A stretch of 64,000 nucleotides of DNA, from NCBI RefSeq assembly GCF_004361915.1, contig NZ_SNWP01000012.1, positions 1-64,000 on the forward strand, in the 5' to 3' direction. A program made the position numbers and the translations under genes. Position 1 is the first letter of the stretch. Each line of letters starts with the position of its first letter. This DNA comes from Sediminibacterium goheungense. Its GTDB lineage: Bacteria > Bacteroidota > Bacteroidia > Chitinophagales > Chitinophagaceae. This document shows, piece by piece, positions 7,836 to 17,516 of this stretch. The notes below the pieces were generated by a model, which saw nothing but the letters and a program-made list of their open reading frames with translations, ran no database searches and was not told the DNA's origin.

Positions 7836-8477
7836 ATGCGAATTAAGGTCTGCGGTATGACCAATACCGAACAAGTAATGCAACTGGATACAATGGGCGT
7901 TGAATTTGCCGGATTCATCTTTTATCCCAAATCGCCCCGTTATGTGTTCAGGCATATGTCAAGACCGGATATCAAAAAAATAAAAGGACAGCATATTAAT
8001 AAAGTAGGGGTATTTGTGAACGCTCCGGTTGAAGAATTGTTACAGACAGTAGACGATTGTGGTTTGCATCTTGTACAGTTACACGGAGACGAAACGCCCA
8101 AATATTGTGAAAAAGTCGCCGATTATGTAGGTGTCATCAAAGCGTTCAGGTTAAGAGACGATGATCAGGTATTATGGAAGGTGAAAGATTATCAGGATAT
8201 AGCCGATATGTTTTTATTTGATACAGATGGAACGGGTTATGGCGGAACAGGGAAAAAATTCAACTGGTCTATGTTGCAAGGGCTCCGTATCAACAAATCT
8301 TTTTTTCTGAGTGGAGGTATCGGACCGGATGATGTGGAAGGATTGGCATCATTTTCGAAAGATACCGTTGCAAAGGATCTTTTTTCGATTGATGTGAACA
8401 GCAAGTTTGAAACCATTCCCGGATTGAAAGATATGATGGCAGTTGAAAAATTTGTAAAAGCAGTAAAACAATTATAA
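7836..8477 (+). CDS. trpF: Phosphoribosylanthranilate isomerase
   Basis: TrpF performs the Amadori rearrangement of PRA to CdRP. The 213-residue TIM-barrel protein starts MRIKVCGMTN with the catalytic cysteine at position 6, and carries the catalytic aspartate in LFDTDGTGYGGTGKKFNW and the phosphate-binding LSGGIGPDDV. The operon also holds hisA, which does the same chemistry on the histidine pathway, so the two functions are separate here and a bifunctional PriA is not needed. Confidence 0.94.
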   Translation: MRIKVCGMTNTEQVMQLDTMGVEFAGFIFYPKSPRYVFRHMSRPDIKKIKGQHINKVGVFVNAPVEELLQTVDDCGLHLVQLHGDETPKYCEKVADYVGVIKAFRLRDDDQVLWKVKDYQDIADMFLFDTDGTGYGGTGKKFNWSMLQGLRINKSFFLSGGIGPDDVEGLASFSKDTVAKDLFSIDVNSKFETIPGLKDMMAVEKFVKAVKQL

Positions 8478-8480
8478 GCA

Positions 8481-9665
8481 ATGGTAACAACTTATCAGCA
8501 ACCGGATGCGCAGGGGTATTATGGCCAGTTTGGTGGAGCCTATATACCGGAGATGTTGCATAGAAATGTTGCAGAACTGAGGGAACAGTACCTGACGATT
8601 ATGCAGGAGCCTGATTTTAAAGCAGAATTTGAGGCATTGCTGAAAGATTATGTAGGCCGGCCCACACCTTTGTTTCATGCAGAGAGATTGAGTGAGGAAC
8701 TGGGAGCTACTATTTTTCTGAAAAGAGAAGACTTGTGTCATACAGGCGCACACAAAATCAACAATACCATTGGTCAGATATTACTGGCCAGAAGATTGGG
8801 TAAAACAAGGATCATTGCAGAAACCGGAGCGGGGCAACATGGCGTGGCTACCGCTACTGTGTGCGCATTGAAAGGTATGCAGTGTATTGTATACATGGGT
8901 GAAAAAGATATAGAAAGGCAAGCACCTAATGTGGCAAGGATGAAAATGCTTGGTGCCACGGTAGTACCCGCCATCAGTGGCAGTAAGACTTTGAAAGATG
9001 CTACCAATGAAGCCATCAGAGATTGGATCAATAATCCGCATGATACACATTATATTATTGGAAGTGTGGTGGGGCCGCATCCTTATCCGGATATGGTGGC
9101 AAGGTTTCAAAGTGTTATCAGCAAAGAAACCAGACAACAGTTACTTGAAAAAACAGGTACTGAATTACCTACCCATGTAGTAGCCTGTGTGGGAGGCGGT
9201 AGTAATGCAGCAGGTGCATTTTATCATTTCCTTGATGAAAAAGAAGTAAAACTGGTAGCGGTAGAAGCAGCCGGTCATGGTGTACATACCGGTATGAGTG
9301 CAGCCACTACCCAGTTGGGTAAACCCGGTATTTTGCATGGCAGTAAAAGTTTATTGATGCAAACGGCAGACGGTCAGGTAATTGAACCACATAGTATTTC
9401 TGCTGGCCTCGATTATCCGGGTATCGGACCACTGCATGCGTATTTATTTGAAAGTCGTAGAGGCGTATTCCTTAGTGCTACAGATGAAGAAGCATTGGCA
9501 TCTGCTTTTCATGTAAGCAAAACAGAAGGTATTATACCGGCATTGGAAACGGCACACGCATTTGCCATACTTGATAAACTCAATTTGAAAAGTACCGACC
9601 GGGTGGTGGTTTGTTTGAGCGGAAGAGGCGATAAAGACCTGGCAACTTATATGCAACACCTATAA
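8481..9665 (+). CDS. trpB: Tryptophan synthase beta chain
   Basis: TrpB condenses indole with serine using PLP. The 394-residue protein shows the N-terminal [13 protein letters not shown] signature, Lys92 in HTGAHKINN as the PLP Schiff-base lysine, the glutamate in [11 protein letters not shown], and the phosphate-binding loop [10 protein letters not shown]. The sequence is of the TrpB1 type that pairs with TrpA, which is encoded 15 bp downstream. Confidence 0.96.
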   Translation: MVTTYQQPDAQGYYGQFGGAYIPEMLHRNVAELREQYLTIMQEPDFKAEFEALLKDYVGRPTPLFHAERLSEELGATIFLKREDLCHTGAHKINNTIGQILLARRLGKTRIIAETGAGQHGVATATVCALKGMQCIVYMGEKDIERQAPNVARMKMLGATVVPAISGSKTLKDATNEAIRDWINNPHDTHYIIGSVVGPHPYPDMVARFQSVISKETRQQLLEKTGTELPTHVVACVGGGSNAAGAFYHFLDEKEVKLVAVEAAGHGVHTGMSAATTQLGKPGILHGSKSLLMQTADGQVIEPHSISAGLDYPGIGPLHAYLFESRRGVFLSATDEEALASAFHVSKTEGIIPALETAHAFAILDKLNLKSTDRVVVCLSGRGDKDLATYMQHL

Positions 9666-9680
9666 AACAATGTAGCACTG

Positions 9681-10451
9681 ATGAGCAGGATTCAACAATT
9701 ATTCCACCGAAAAAAACAAAGGGTACTGAATGTGTATTGTACAGCAGGTTATCCTAAGTTACAGGATACACTTGAAGTGATACTCGCATTGGAGCAAAAC
9801 GGTGCAGACCTGATAGAACTCGGTATGCCTTACAGCGACCCGTTGGCAGACGGTCCGGTTATACAGGCAAGCAGTACCATTGCATTGCAGAATGGTATGA
9901 GTATTGAAGTGCTTTTTGAGCAATTAAAGGAACTTCGGTTAAAAACAAATATTCCGGTGATACTGATGGGGTATATGAACCCTGTATTGCAATATGGTTT
10001 TGAACGTTTTTGTAAAGAAGCTGCTGCTGTGGGGGTAGATGGACTGATTTTGCCGGATCTGCCTGAGTATGAGTATGAAACCATATATGGTAGCATCATT
10101 AAAAACAATGCCCTTGATTTTATTTTTCTGGTAACGCCGGAAACAAGTGAGGGGCGCATCAGAAAACTGGATACACTGAGCAGTGGTTTTTTATATGCAG
10201 TAAGTTCTTCGGCTACTACGGGTAATGATAAAGATTTTACGCCCGTGGAATCGTATTTGCAGCGATTAAAGGATATGTCGTTGCGTAATCCAGTACTGGT
10301 AGGTTTTGGTATAAAAGACAAAGCAAGTTTTGAAACAGCGGGTAAATATACCAATGGAGCCATCATCGGGTCTGCCTATATAAAAGCACTGGAGCATTCG
10401 GCAGATATCAGGGCCACAACAAAACAATTTCTTCAACAGGTATTACAATAA
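9681..10451 (+). CDS. trpA: Tryptophan synthase alpha chain
   Basis: TrpA cleaves indole-3-glycerol phosphate and passes indole through a tunnel to TrpB. The 256-residue TIM barrel has the catalytic glutamate (Glu46) in LIELGMPYSDPLADGP and the aspartate (Asp57) eleven positions later, the same spacing as Glu49 and Asp60 of the Salmonella enzyme. The phosphate-binding segments VGFGIKD and GAIIGSAYIK are present. It closes the trp part of the operon; hisH starts 3 bp later. Confidence 0.95.
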   Translation: MSRIQQLFHRKKQRVLNVYCTAGYPKLQDTLEVILALEQNGADLIELGMPYSDPLADGPVIQASSTIALQNGMSIEVLFEQLKELRLKTNIPVILMGYMNPVLQYGFERFCKEAAAVGVDGLILPDLPEYEYETIYGSIIKNNALDFIFLVTPETSEGRIRKLDTLSSGFLYAVSSSATTGNDKDFTPVESYLQRLKDMSLRNPVLVGFGIKDKASFETAGKYTNGAIIGSAYIKALEHSADIRATTKQFLQQVLQ

Positions 10452-10454
10452 GAT

Positions 10455-11048
10455 ATGAAGTTGGTGATCATAAAATACAATGCAGGTAATATACAGTCGG
10501 TTCGTTATGCATTAGAGCGTATAGGTGTAGCGGCTGAGGTTACCGACAATCATGAAGAGATAGCTGCGGCAGATAAAGTAATTTTTCCGGGTGTGGGAGA
10601 AGCCAGTACGGCCATGCAATACCTGCGCGAAAGAAAACTGGATGTTTTGATTGCAGGATTGAAACAACCTGTACTGGGCATTTGTCTGGGCATGCAGCTC
10701 ATGTGTAAACACTCGGAAGAAAACAATACCGACTGTCTGAATATTTTTGATGAGGAAGTGAAATTGTTTCTCCCCAAAAAAGGGGATGGGCTGAAAGTGC
10801 CACAAATAGGATGGAACACGATTCGTGCCTTGCAAACACCGTTGTTTGAATCGGTTCCTGAAAATAGTTACTGTTATTTTGTACATGGTTATTATGCTGC
10901 AACCGGCGAACATACCATAGCGACTACTGACTATGTTCAGCCTTATAGCTCGGCTTTACACAGAGACAACTTTTATGGTGTTCAGTTTCACCCTGAGAAG
11001 AGTGCAGAGGCAGGGGAAAAAATTTTAGCTAATTTTTTAAAGATTTGA
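10455..11048 (+). CDS. hisH: Imidazole glycerol phosphate synthase, glutaminase subunit
   Basis: HisH hydrolyses glutamine and passes ammonia to HisF. The 197-residue protein has the class-I amidotransferase triad: Cys77 in GICLGMQLM and His/Glu in VQFHPEKS. The N-terminus with IIKYNAGNIQSV and FPGVGEA is typical of HisH and separates it from TrpG/PabA. It begins 3 bp after trpA, so the histidine genes are directly coupled to the tryptophan genes. Confidence 0.95.
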   Translation: MKLVIIKYNAGNIQSVRYALERIGVAAEVTDNHEEIAAADKVIFPGVGEASTAMQYLRERKLDVLIAGLKQPVLGICLGMQLMCKHSEENNTDCLNIFDEEVKLFLPKKGDGLKVPQIGWNTIRALQTPLFESVPENSYCYFVHGYYAATGEHTIATTDYVQPYSSALHRDNFYGVQFHPEKSAEAGEKILANFLKI

Positions 11049-11058
11049 TCCGTAGTAT

Positions 11059-11778
11059 ATGCAGATTATTCCGGCGATAGATATCATTGATGGTAAATGT
11101 GTAAGGCTTACGCAGGGCGATTACCAGCAGAAAACCATTTACAACGAAAACCCGCTTGAAGTGGCTTTGCAGTTTCAGGATGCCGGTTTGCAAAGATTGC
11201 ACCTGGTTGATCTGGATGGCGCCAAAGCCGGGGCTGTTACCAACTGGAAAGTATTGGAACAGCTGACAGCTAAAACCTCTCTGGTGATTGATTTTGGCGG
11301 AGGTATTAAAAAAGAAGAAGACCTGACTATTGTATTTAATTCAGGTGCCGCATTGGCTACTATTGGTAGCCTGGCCGTAAAACAGGAAACCCTGTTTGCT
11401 GAATGGTTGAAAAAATACGGGCCAGACAAATTTCTGTTAGGGGCCGATGTGAAAGAAGAAAAAATAGCCGTGGCAGGTTGGCTGGAAACAACCGATATAT
11501 GGATCTATGATTTCATAGAGAAGTATATGGCTCATGGTGTGCAGCAGCTTTTCTGTACTGATGTAAGTAAGGACGGAAAACTGGAAGGGCCCTCTGTACA
11601 GTTATACAAACAGATTTTGGAGAAATTTCCATCCCTGCATTTTATTGCAAGTGGTGGGGTAAGTAATATGGGTGACCTGGAATTGTTAAGAGAAGTGGGT
11701 TGCTCAGCTGCGATTGTGGGCAAAGCGATTTATGAAAACCGGATCAGCTTACAGGCATTATCAAAGTTTAATAGATAA
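11059..11778 (+). CDS. hisA: ProFAR isomerase (phosphoribosylformimino-AICAR-P isomerase)
   Basis: HisA isomerises ProFAR to PRFAR. The 239-residue TIM barrel contains the catalytic Asp8 in [14 protein letters not shown] and a second catalytic aspartate in [10 protein letters not shown], plus the two phosphate-binding glycine segments DFGGGI and ASGGVSN typical of the half-barrel duplication shared with HisF. It lies 10 bp after hisH. Confidence 0.95.
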   Translation: MQIIPAIDIIDGKCVRLTQGDYQQKTIYNENPLEVALQFQDAGLQRLHLVDLDGAKAGAVTNWKVLEQLTAKTSLVIDFGGGIKKEEDLTIVFNSGAALATIGSLAVKQETLFAEWLKKYGPDKFLLGADVKEEKIAVAGWLETTDIWIYDFIEKYMAHGVQQLFCTDVSKDGKLEGPSVQLYKQILEKFPSLHFIASGGVSNMGDLELLREVGCSAAIVGKAIYENRISLQALSKFNR

Positions 11779-11794
11779 ATTCAATCTGGATAAG

Positions 11795-12553
11795 ATGCTG
11801 GCAAAAAGAATTATACCCTGTCTGGATATTAAAGACGGCAGAACCGTTAAGGGCGTGAATTTTGAGAATATACGTGATGCGGGCGATCCTGTAGAACTGG
11901 GGGCATTGTATGCAAAAACAGGTGCCGATGAACTCGTGTTTCTTGACATTACAGCGACCAATGAAAAAAGAAAAACACTGAGTGAACTGGTGAGCCGCAT
12001 TTCGCAGCATATCAATATTCCTTTTACCGTAGGTGGAGGCATCAGCAGTGTGGAAGATGTACAGGTATTATTACAACATGGTGCCGATAAGATTTCGGTG
12101 AACACGGCTGCGTATAAAAATCCGCAGTTGATTGCTGATCTGTCAAAAGAATTCGGTTCGCAATGTGTGGTACTGGCTATTGATACCAAACAGGAAGCTG
12201 ATGGTCAATGGTATGTATACCTGAATGGCGGAAGGGTGAAAACAGATACTTTATGTATGGACTGGGCGAAACGGGCTGTTGAACTGGGTGCAGGTGAAAT
12301 ATTGCTCACTTCCATGAACCATGATGGTACCAAACAGGGTTTTGCCCTCGACATCACAGCAACACTTTCCGAAACCTTATCGGTACCAGTGATTGCCTCG
12401 GGCGGTGGCGGAACCATGCAGCATTTTACAGATGTATTTACCAAAGGAAAAGCCGATGCAGCACTGGCTGCCAGTATTTTTCATTTCAAAGAAATCGCGA
12501 TACCCGAACTGAAAGAGTATCTTGCAGGGCAGGGAGTGAGGGTGAGGAAATGA
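11795..12553 (+). CDS. hisF: Imidazole glycerol phosphate synthase, cyclase subunit
   Basis: HisF uses ammonia from HisH to convert PRFAR to IGP and AICAR. The 252-residue protein starts [20 protein letters not shown] with the catalytic Asp11, and has the second catalytic aspartate in [14 protein letters not shown]. The ATG at 11795 gives the standard N-terminus; the frame is open back to 11714 but that would overlap hisA by over 60 bases. Its stop codon TGA is the first unit of the 7-bp repeat at 12551-12592. Confidence 0.95.
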   Translation: MLAKRIIPCLDIKDGRTVKGVNFENIRDAGDPVELGALYAKTGADELVFLDITATNEKRKTLSELVSRISQHINIPFTVGGGISSVEDVQVLLQHGADKISVNTAAYKNPQLIADLSKEFGSQCVVLAIDTKQEADGQWYVYLNGGRVKTDTLCMDWAKRAVELGAGEILLTSMNHDGTKQGFALDITATLSETLSVPVIASGGGGTMQHFTDVFTKGKADAALAASIFHFKEIAIPELKEYLAGQGVRVRK

Positions 12554-12592
12554 GGAATAAGAAATAAGAAATGAGAAATGAGAAATGAGGAG
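12551..12592. repeat. Degenerate 7-bp tandem repeat (TRAGAAA)n
   Basis: Six consecutive heptamers of the form TRAGRAA follow one another from the hisF stop codon (tgaggaa, taagaaa, taagaaa, tgagaaa, tgagaaa, tgaggag). The repeat occupies the start of the 139-bp gap between hisF and hisIE, the widest gap inside the trp-his operon. The same heptamer in another phase occurs at 60191-60220. No terminator hairpin with a T-run is seen in the gap. Confidence 0.85.
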
Positions 12593-12692
12593 GGGGAGAG
12601 GCTGTTAAGTTACCATTTGCTCTCTTAATAGCTAATTGCTAAAGGCTACCCGAACGCTGCTCATATTCTAAGAACCGATTAATGACTATTGT

Positions 12693-13289
12693 ATGAAAGT
12701 AGATTTTGCTAAATATTCGGATGGGCTGGTACCGGCCATTGTGCAGGATTTTAATACGCACAAAGTACTTATGCTGGGTTTTATGAACCAGGAAGCATTG
12801 GATAAAACAGAAGCCACCGGAAAAGTCACTTTTTATAGCCGTAGTAAACAGCGTCTCTGGACAAAGGGAGAAGAGAGTGGTAATTTTCTGGAACTGAAAA
12901 GTATGGCCGTAGACTGCGACAATGATACTTTACTGATACAGGTCCACCCTCTGGGACCGGTTTGTCATACAGGTGCCGATACCTGCTGGAGCGAAAGAAA
13001 CCACAGTGAAGACTTTCTTTTGTACCTGGAAGACATCATCCGTTTGCGTAAGCAGGTTTCGCCTGATGAATCTTATGTGGCGAAATTGTTTTCCAAAGGC
13101 ATGAATAAAATAGCCCAGAAAGTGGGGGAAGAAGCGGTAGAGCTGGTGATTGAGGCTAAGGACGACAATACCGATCTCTTTCTCAATGAGGCAGCGGACC
13201 TCCTTTTCCATTATTTACTTTTGCTTAACGCCAAAGGTCATAACTTAGGGTCTGTGATTGATATATTGAAAAAACGACATTCCAGATAA
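12693..13289 (+). CDS. hisIE: Bifunctional phosphoribosyl-AMP cyclohydrolase / phosphoribosyl-ATP diphosphatase
   Basis: This fusion catalyses steps two and three of histidine synthesis. Residues 1 to about 105 form the HisI domain with MLGFMNQEAL, TFYSRSKQRLWTKGE, the metal-binding VDCDND and the cysteine/histidine pair in GPVCHTGADTCW. Residues about 110-198 form the HisE domain, an all-alpha pyrophosphohydrolase with the acidic motif KVGEEAVELVIEAK and the later NEAADLLFH. The order I-E and the 198-residue length are normal. It lies 139 bp after hisF and 2 bp before the thioredoxin-like gene. Confidence 0.95.
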   Translation: MKVDFAKYSDGLVPAIVQDFNTHKVLMLGFMNQEALDKTEATGKVTFYSRSKQRLWTKGEESGNFLELKSMAVDCDNDTLLIQVHPLGPVCHTGADTCWSERNHSEDFLLYLEDIIRLRKQVSPDESYVAKLFSKGMNKIAQKVGEEAVELVIEAKDDNTDLFLNEAADLLFHYLLLLNAKGHNLGSVIDILKKRHSR

Positions 13290-13291
13290 GT

Positions 13292-14374
13292 ATGAAAAAA
13301 ATCTGTTTTTTACTTCTCATGCCCTTTGCCTTACTGGCACAGGGTGGTTCGGGTGAATATGTAATAAAGGGTACACTGAAAGGCCTCGACAACAATACCA
13401 ATATCTTTTTGATCAATGGTATCAATGGTCAGACTATTGCCACGGCACCTGCCCAGAACGGACAGTTTACACTAAAGGGAAAACTGATGCATCCGGAACT
13501 GGTACAGCTGGGTTTTTCGGGCAGAAAAGAAATGCTGGATATATTTATTGGTAATGAAGAAGTGACCATTGACGGTGATATGTCGAAGCTGAATCAGGCT
13601 ATGGTATCAGGCTCTGCAGTACAGAAAGACTATGAGCGTTTCAGGGTGAAATTCAATCCCACAAAAGATAAATTAAATAACCTCGCATCTGTCATCAATC
13701 AATCCAATCAACCTAAGAAAAGAGATTCGCTGATCGGTGTATTTAACCAGTATAAAGCCATTGTACTGGCAGATGCGGCAAGTTATGTTAAGAGTAATCC
13801 CGAATCGCCGGTAAGTCCTTTTGTTTTATTTGCGGTAAGTCCACTATATGAAACCATCGATGAACTGGAAGCGCGTTACAATGAATTGCAGCCGATAGCC
13901 CGGAAAGGTTTTTATGCTGAAACCGTTTCGAAATTGATTTCCGATGCCAAGGTAGGAAGGGTAGGTTCACAGGCGCTTGATTTTACACAAAATGATGTGG
14001 ATGGTAATCCGGTAACACTCTCTTCCTTCAAAGGTAAATATGTACTGGTAGATTTCTGGGCAAGCTGGTGTCGGCCCTGCCGCATGGAAAACCCCAATGT
14101 AGTATTGGCATATAATACCTATAAAGACAAAAACTTTACCGTACTGGGTGTGTCACTTGATCAGGACAAAAACAGCTGGTTACAGGCCATTAAAGCCGAT
14201 AACCTTACCTGGACACATGTTAGTGATCTTAAATACTGGAGCAATGCTGCAGCGCAACTCTATCGAATCCAGAGTATACCTGCCAATATGCTCATCGATC
14301 CAAACGGAAAAATTATCGCCCGCGATCTACGAGAGCAGTTTCTACAGCAGAAACTAAAGGAAATCCTGAAATAG
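13292..14374 (+). CDS. Periplasmic thioredoxin-like protein with N-terminal DUF4369
   Basis: The 360-residue protein has a signal peptide (residues 1-16, MKKICFLLLMPFALLA), an N-terminal beta-rich DUF4369 domain (about 20-120, starting EYVIKGTLKGLDNN), a helical linker, and a C-terminal TlpA/AhpC-like thioredoxin domain with the redox motif WCRPC at residues 259-263 in VLVDFWASWCRPCRMENP. Such proteins are thiol-disulfide reductants of the Bacteroidota cell envelope; partner proteins are unknown. It starts 2 bp after hisIE and so appears to be co-transcribed with amino-acid biosynthesis, with no obvious metabolic link. Confidence 0.88.
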   Translation: MKKICFLLLMPFALLAQGGSGEYVIKGTLKGLDNNTNIFLINGINGQTIATAPAQNGQFTLKGKLMHPELVQLGFSGRKEMLDIFIGNEEVTIDGDMSKLNQAMVSGSAVQKDYERFRVKFNPTKDKLNNLASVINQSNQPKKRDSLIGVFNQYKAIVLADAASYVKSNPESPVSPFVLFAVSPLYETIDELEARYNELQPIARKGFYAETVSKLISDAKVGRVGSQALDFTQNDVDGNPVTLSSFKGKYVLVDFWASWCRPCRMENPNVVLAYNTYKDKNFTVLGVSLDQDKNSWLQAIKADNLTWTHVSDLKYWSNAAAQLYRIQSIPANMLIDPNGKIIARDLREQFLQQKLKEILK

Positions 14375-14380
14375 TGAATG

Positions 14381-14475
14381 GTGAATGGTCAATGGTGAAT
14401 AGTTTGTTTCATGAAGTAACTTCTTCACCGCTACTCACTACTGACTACTCACCTCATTCACCATTGACCATTCAC
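14381..14475. repeat. Perfect 20-bp inverted repeat built from the ATTGACC family
   Basis: The 20 bases at 14381-14400 are the exact reverse complement of 14456-14475; both contain the core CCATTGACC or its complement, related to the array at window start. A smaller palindrome GAAGTAACTTC (14413-14423) lies in the loop. The element starts right after the stop codon of the thioredoxin-like gene and reaches almost to the stop of the convergent gene, so it could act as a bidirectional terminator. Confidence 0.85.
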
Positions 14476-14478
14476 GCT

Positions 14479-14829
14479 TCACCACTCCACTTCCGCATAT
14501 TTTTTCGCATCAAATCCCACCATTACCACTTTATCTGCTTTGGTGATGACGGGGCGCTTGATGATGCTGGTATGTTCAACCATTACGGGAATGGCTTTTG
14601 CGGCGCTGGTGATAGAAGCCTGTTTTTCGGGCCCCAGTTCTTTGTAAGTGGTAGAGCGCTTATTAAAAATCGTTTCCCAGCCTAGCTGTTCACACCAGCT
14701 TTTTAATATTTTTGCTGTAATGCCCATGGTTTTATAATCATGAAAGGTAAACGGGATGTTTTTTTCTTTCATCCAGCTCAAGGTCTTTTTAACTGTATCG
14801 CAATTCGGGATGCCGTAAATAGTGTACAT
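14479..14829 (-). CDS. ArsC/Spx-family (YffB-like) reductase
   Basis: The 116-residue protein has the thioredoxin-like ArsC fold: MYTIYGIPNCDTVKKTLSWM at the N-terminus with a single Cys10 in the NCDTVKK motif, then FNKRSTTYKEL and the conserved IKRPVI segment near residue 90. The lack of a CxxC motif and the NCDTVKK form match the YffB/Spx-like branch rather than detoxifying arsenate reductase, so arsenate as a substrate is unlikely. The ATG at 14829 fits the family start; the frame extends upstream to 14910 without homologous sequence. It converges on the thioredoxin-like gene. Confidence 0.85.
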   Translation of the reverse strand: MYTIYGIPNCDTVKKTLSWMKEKNIPFTFHDYKTMGITAKILKSWCEQLGWETIFNKRSTTYKELGPEKQASITSAAKAIPVMVEHTSIIKRPVITKADKVVMVGFDAKKYAEVEW

Positions 14830-14975
14830 CTTTTCAGTTTTTTCAGGTGCGAATATAATATGGCAGATAAAACTGTCAATTCCCCGATTTTCAAAAGGGT
14901 ATAGGGCCAATTATCTAAAATAGCGCTGTTTATAACCCAATAATCTTTATTTTGTTGCCAAGCAATCGATAAACC

Positions 14976-17429
14976 TTGAGAATTTACTTATTGTGGGTAG
15001 TCATGCTGATTACCTCTTCACTTACCGCACAAAAAACAGAGGATAAACCCCGCGCACAAATGGGGTTAATCATTGGTAATATACTGGAAGCCAAATCAGG
15101 CAAAGCACTTCCATATGCGAGTATAAGACTGCAATTGTTATCTGATACCTCGAAAAAAATAAATACAACAGCCGATAAAAACGGTGCATTTGAATGCAGT
15201 AAACTTTCATTGGGTTATTACCGATTACTGGTGAATATGGTGGGCTTTGCTGAAACGCAGATCGACAGCATCTTTCTTCGGCCGGAGCGATATGATTTTA
15301 ACCTTGGTGATATTAAACTCAATGACGCATCCAGTGCACTGAATGAAGTGATTGTATACGCAGAAAAGCCGCTGATTGAAAATAAAGATGATAAGATTAC
15401 TTACAATGTTGGTGAAAGTGCTTTGAGTGGCGGTGCTACGACCGCTGAATTGCTCAAGAATATGCCCCTTGTCAACAATGATCCTACCGGAAAAATATTA
15501 CTCAAAGGAAAGGAACCCAAAATTCTGATTGATGATAAACCCACCGAACTGAACGCCCAGCAATTACAGGACTTGCTGGAAAGTCTTCCCGGAAGCAGCA
15601 TTGAAAAGATTGAAATCATGACCAATCCACCACCGCAATATGCAACTGAAACAGGTGGGGTGATTAATATTGTAACCAAGAAAGGAAAAATAGGCTGGGT
15701 GGGAAGAACCACTGTAAGTGGCGGTACCCGGGGAGAAGGTAATATTGCGTTGAATGCCAGCTACCGGACACAACCCTTCTCACTGAATATTACAGCAGGG
15801 CTGGGAGGAAGTATTTTAACCGGTAACAGTTATTCCAAAAGAGAAAATATTTACAAGGATTCCATCAACTATTTCAATAACACAGGATCTTTCACCAATA
15901 AAAATCTCCGGCCTAATCTACGTGTTCAGTCTGATTTTGAACTGGATAAAAGAAACCAGCTGAATATTACTTATCAGGGTAACCTGAATTATTTTGATAA
16001 TGAAAGTATCAGTACGTTTACCAATATCAATAAAGACAAACAGATTTACCGTTACAGTACACGTACCAACAGAAGTGATGGGGAAGGGTACGGACATAAT
16101 ACCTCTGTATCTTATACGCATAAGGCAAAGAATCCCGCAGAGTTTGTAAGGGTGATCCTGAATGCCAATTTCAATAAGAACAATAATGACCGTGGCTTTT
16201 TTCAGGAGTTTTTACAGCCTGATATGTCGCCTACCGGTATTGATTCCACACAGTCGCAGTTCTTCGATAACTATAACAGATCGGTTTCGGCCCGTGTTGA
16301 TTATAATAAGCCATTGAAGAAAAAAGGCAGTAATTTCTCTACAGGTGTTACTTATAACCGTTCTTATTTCCATAATTCCCTAAACACCAGTTTCCTGAGA
16401 AAATCAGACAGTTTGTTTATATCCAATGATCTGCTCAGTAATGACTTTGAATTTCGTCAGGATATATTTACGGCCAGAGCTGGCTTTGGTTTGCAGTTGA
16501 ACAAAGGATGGCGCATTAATATGGGAGTGCAGGCAGAGCATACCGATATGGGTTTCGCTTTTTTTAAAGGCAACAGTTCCAATGTGAACAATGGCTATTG
16601 GAATGTATTACCCAATTTTACCTTACGAAAAGAGTTTAATAAAACGCTGAATACGTCTCTTGTTTATAGAGCCACCATCCGCAGGCCGGGTATTGGAGAA
16701 CTGAACCCGAATGTGGATTACAGTGATCCTTATAATCTTCGTTTTGGTAATCCATACCTGCGGCCCACACTGTCTGATAATTTTGATTGGAATGTTAGCT
16801 GGATCAAGGGTAAATATTATATCAATACGTCCATCGGGTATAACAGACTGAGAGATGTTTTCAATTCGATCCGTAATCTTGTGGGTGGTGGTAAAACAGA
16901 AGTAAGCTGGTTAAACATTGCCGATAGGAGAGAATATGAAGCCAGTATCTGGGGTGGATATACTTTCAGCAGACAGTTCCGCATCAATACCAGTATGGGT
17001 TATACCATGAACCGTTACAGTGATGCTGAAAAAACTTTGTATAAATACAGAGATGGTAATAGTTTTTACAGCAGCTTGAATTATACATTCACCCCCAGCA
17101 ATGTACTCAGTTTTGAAGGCAGCGTACGTTTCAGCAATTTTGCCAACCCGCAGGGTAGAAGCAGGAGTAATGTGAATATGAATATCGGCGTACAGCACCG
17201 CTTCTTTGACCGTAGATTGATTGTTAGTTTCAATGCCATCGATCCATTTACACCACAACGGTATACAACCTATACATACGGTGCTAATTTCAACCTGGAG
17301 AGTTTCAGTTCCAGTAATACAAGAAATTTTCGCTTATCTGTAAGCTACCAGTTAAACAGGGTGGTACAGAAATCGAAGTTGAGTGAGAAGGATAAAAAAG
17401 CTGCGTTGAATAAATTGAAAAAAGCCTGA
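14976..17429 (+). CDS. TonB-dependent outer-membrane receptor family protein
   Basis: The 817-residue protein has a signal peptide (residues 1-18, ending SLTAQ), a carboxypeptidase regulatory-like domain (about 28-110, GNILEAKSGKALPYASIRL), a plug domain (about 120-230, with NMPLVNNDPTGKILLKG and GGVINIVTKKG) and a large beta-barrel of the outer-membrane-protein beta-barrel type. Start is a TTG codon at 14976; an ATG nine codons later would truncate the signal peptide, so the TTG is preferred. No SusD partner lies nearby, so this is not a polysaccharide utilisation locus. The imported ligand, if any, is unknown. Confidence 0.85.
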   Translation: MRIYLLWVVMLITSSLTAQKTEDKPRAQMGLIIGNILEAKSGKALPYASIRLQLLSDTSKKINTTADKNGAFECSKLSLGYYRLLVNMVGFAETQIDSIFLRPERYDFNLGDIKLNDASSALNEVIVYAEKPLIENKDDKITYNVGESALSGGATTAELLKNMPLVNNDPTGKILLKGKEPKILIDDKPTELNAQQLQDLLESLPGSSIEKIEIMTNPPPQYATETGGVINIVTKKGKIGWVGRTTVSGGTRGEGNIALNASYRTQPFSLNITAGLGGSILTGNSYSKRENIYKDSINYFNNTGSFTNKNLRPNLRVQSDFELDKRNQLNITYQGNLNYFDNESISTFTNINKDKQIYRYSTRTNRSDGEGYGHNTSVSYTHKAKNPAEFVRVILNANFNKNNNDRGFFQEFLQPDMSPTGIDSTQSQFFDNYNRSVSARVDYNKPLKKKGSNFSTGVTYNRSYFHNSLNTSFLRKSDSLFISNDLLSNDFEFRQDIFTARAGFGLQLNKGWRINMGVQAEHTDMGFAFFKGNSSNVNNGYWNVLPNFTLRKEFNKTLNTSLVYRATIRRPGIGELNPNVDYSDPYNLRFGNPYLRPTLSDNFDWNVSWIKGKYYINTSIGYNRLRDVFNSIRNLVGGGKTEVSWLNIADRREYEASIWGGYTFSRQFRINTSMGYTMNRYSDAEKTLYKYRDGNSFYSSLNYTFTPSNVLSFEGSVRFSNFANPQGRSRSNVNMNIGVQHRFFDRRLIVSFNAIDPFTPQRYTTYTYGANFNLESFSSSNTRNFRLSVSYQLNRVVQKSKLSEKDKKAALNKLKKA

Positions 17430-17516
17430 AGCCGACAAGCCATTGATGAACAGCGGATTACTGCATTCGTTTTGTGATATGACTAAAAAATCGTATCTTA
17501 ATAGGAAGAACATGGC

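Noticed and set aside
14479..14829. Detoxifying arsenate reductase
   Set aside because: Single-cysteine NCDTVKK motif fits the YffB/Spx-like branch and no ars genes are nearby.
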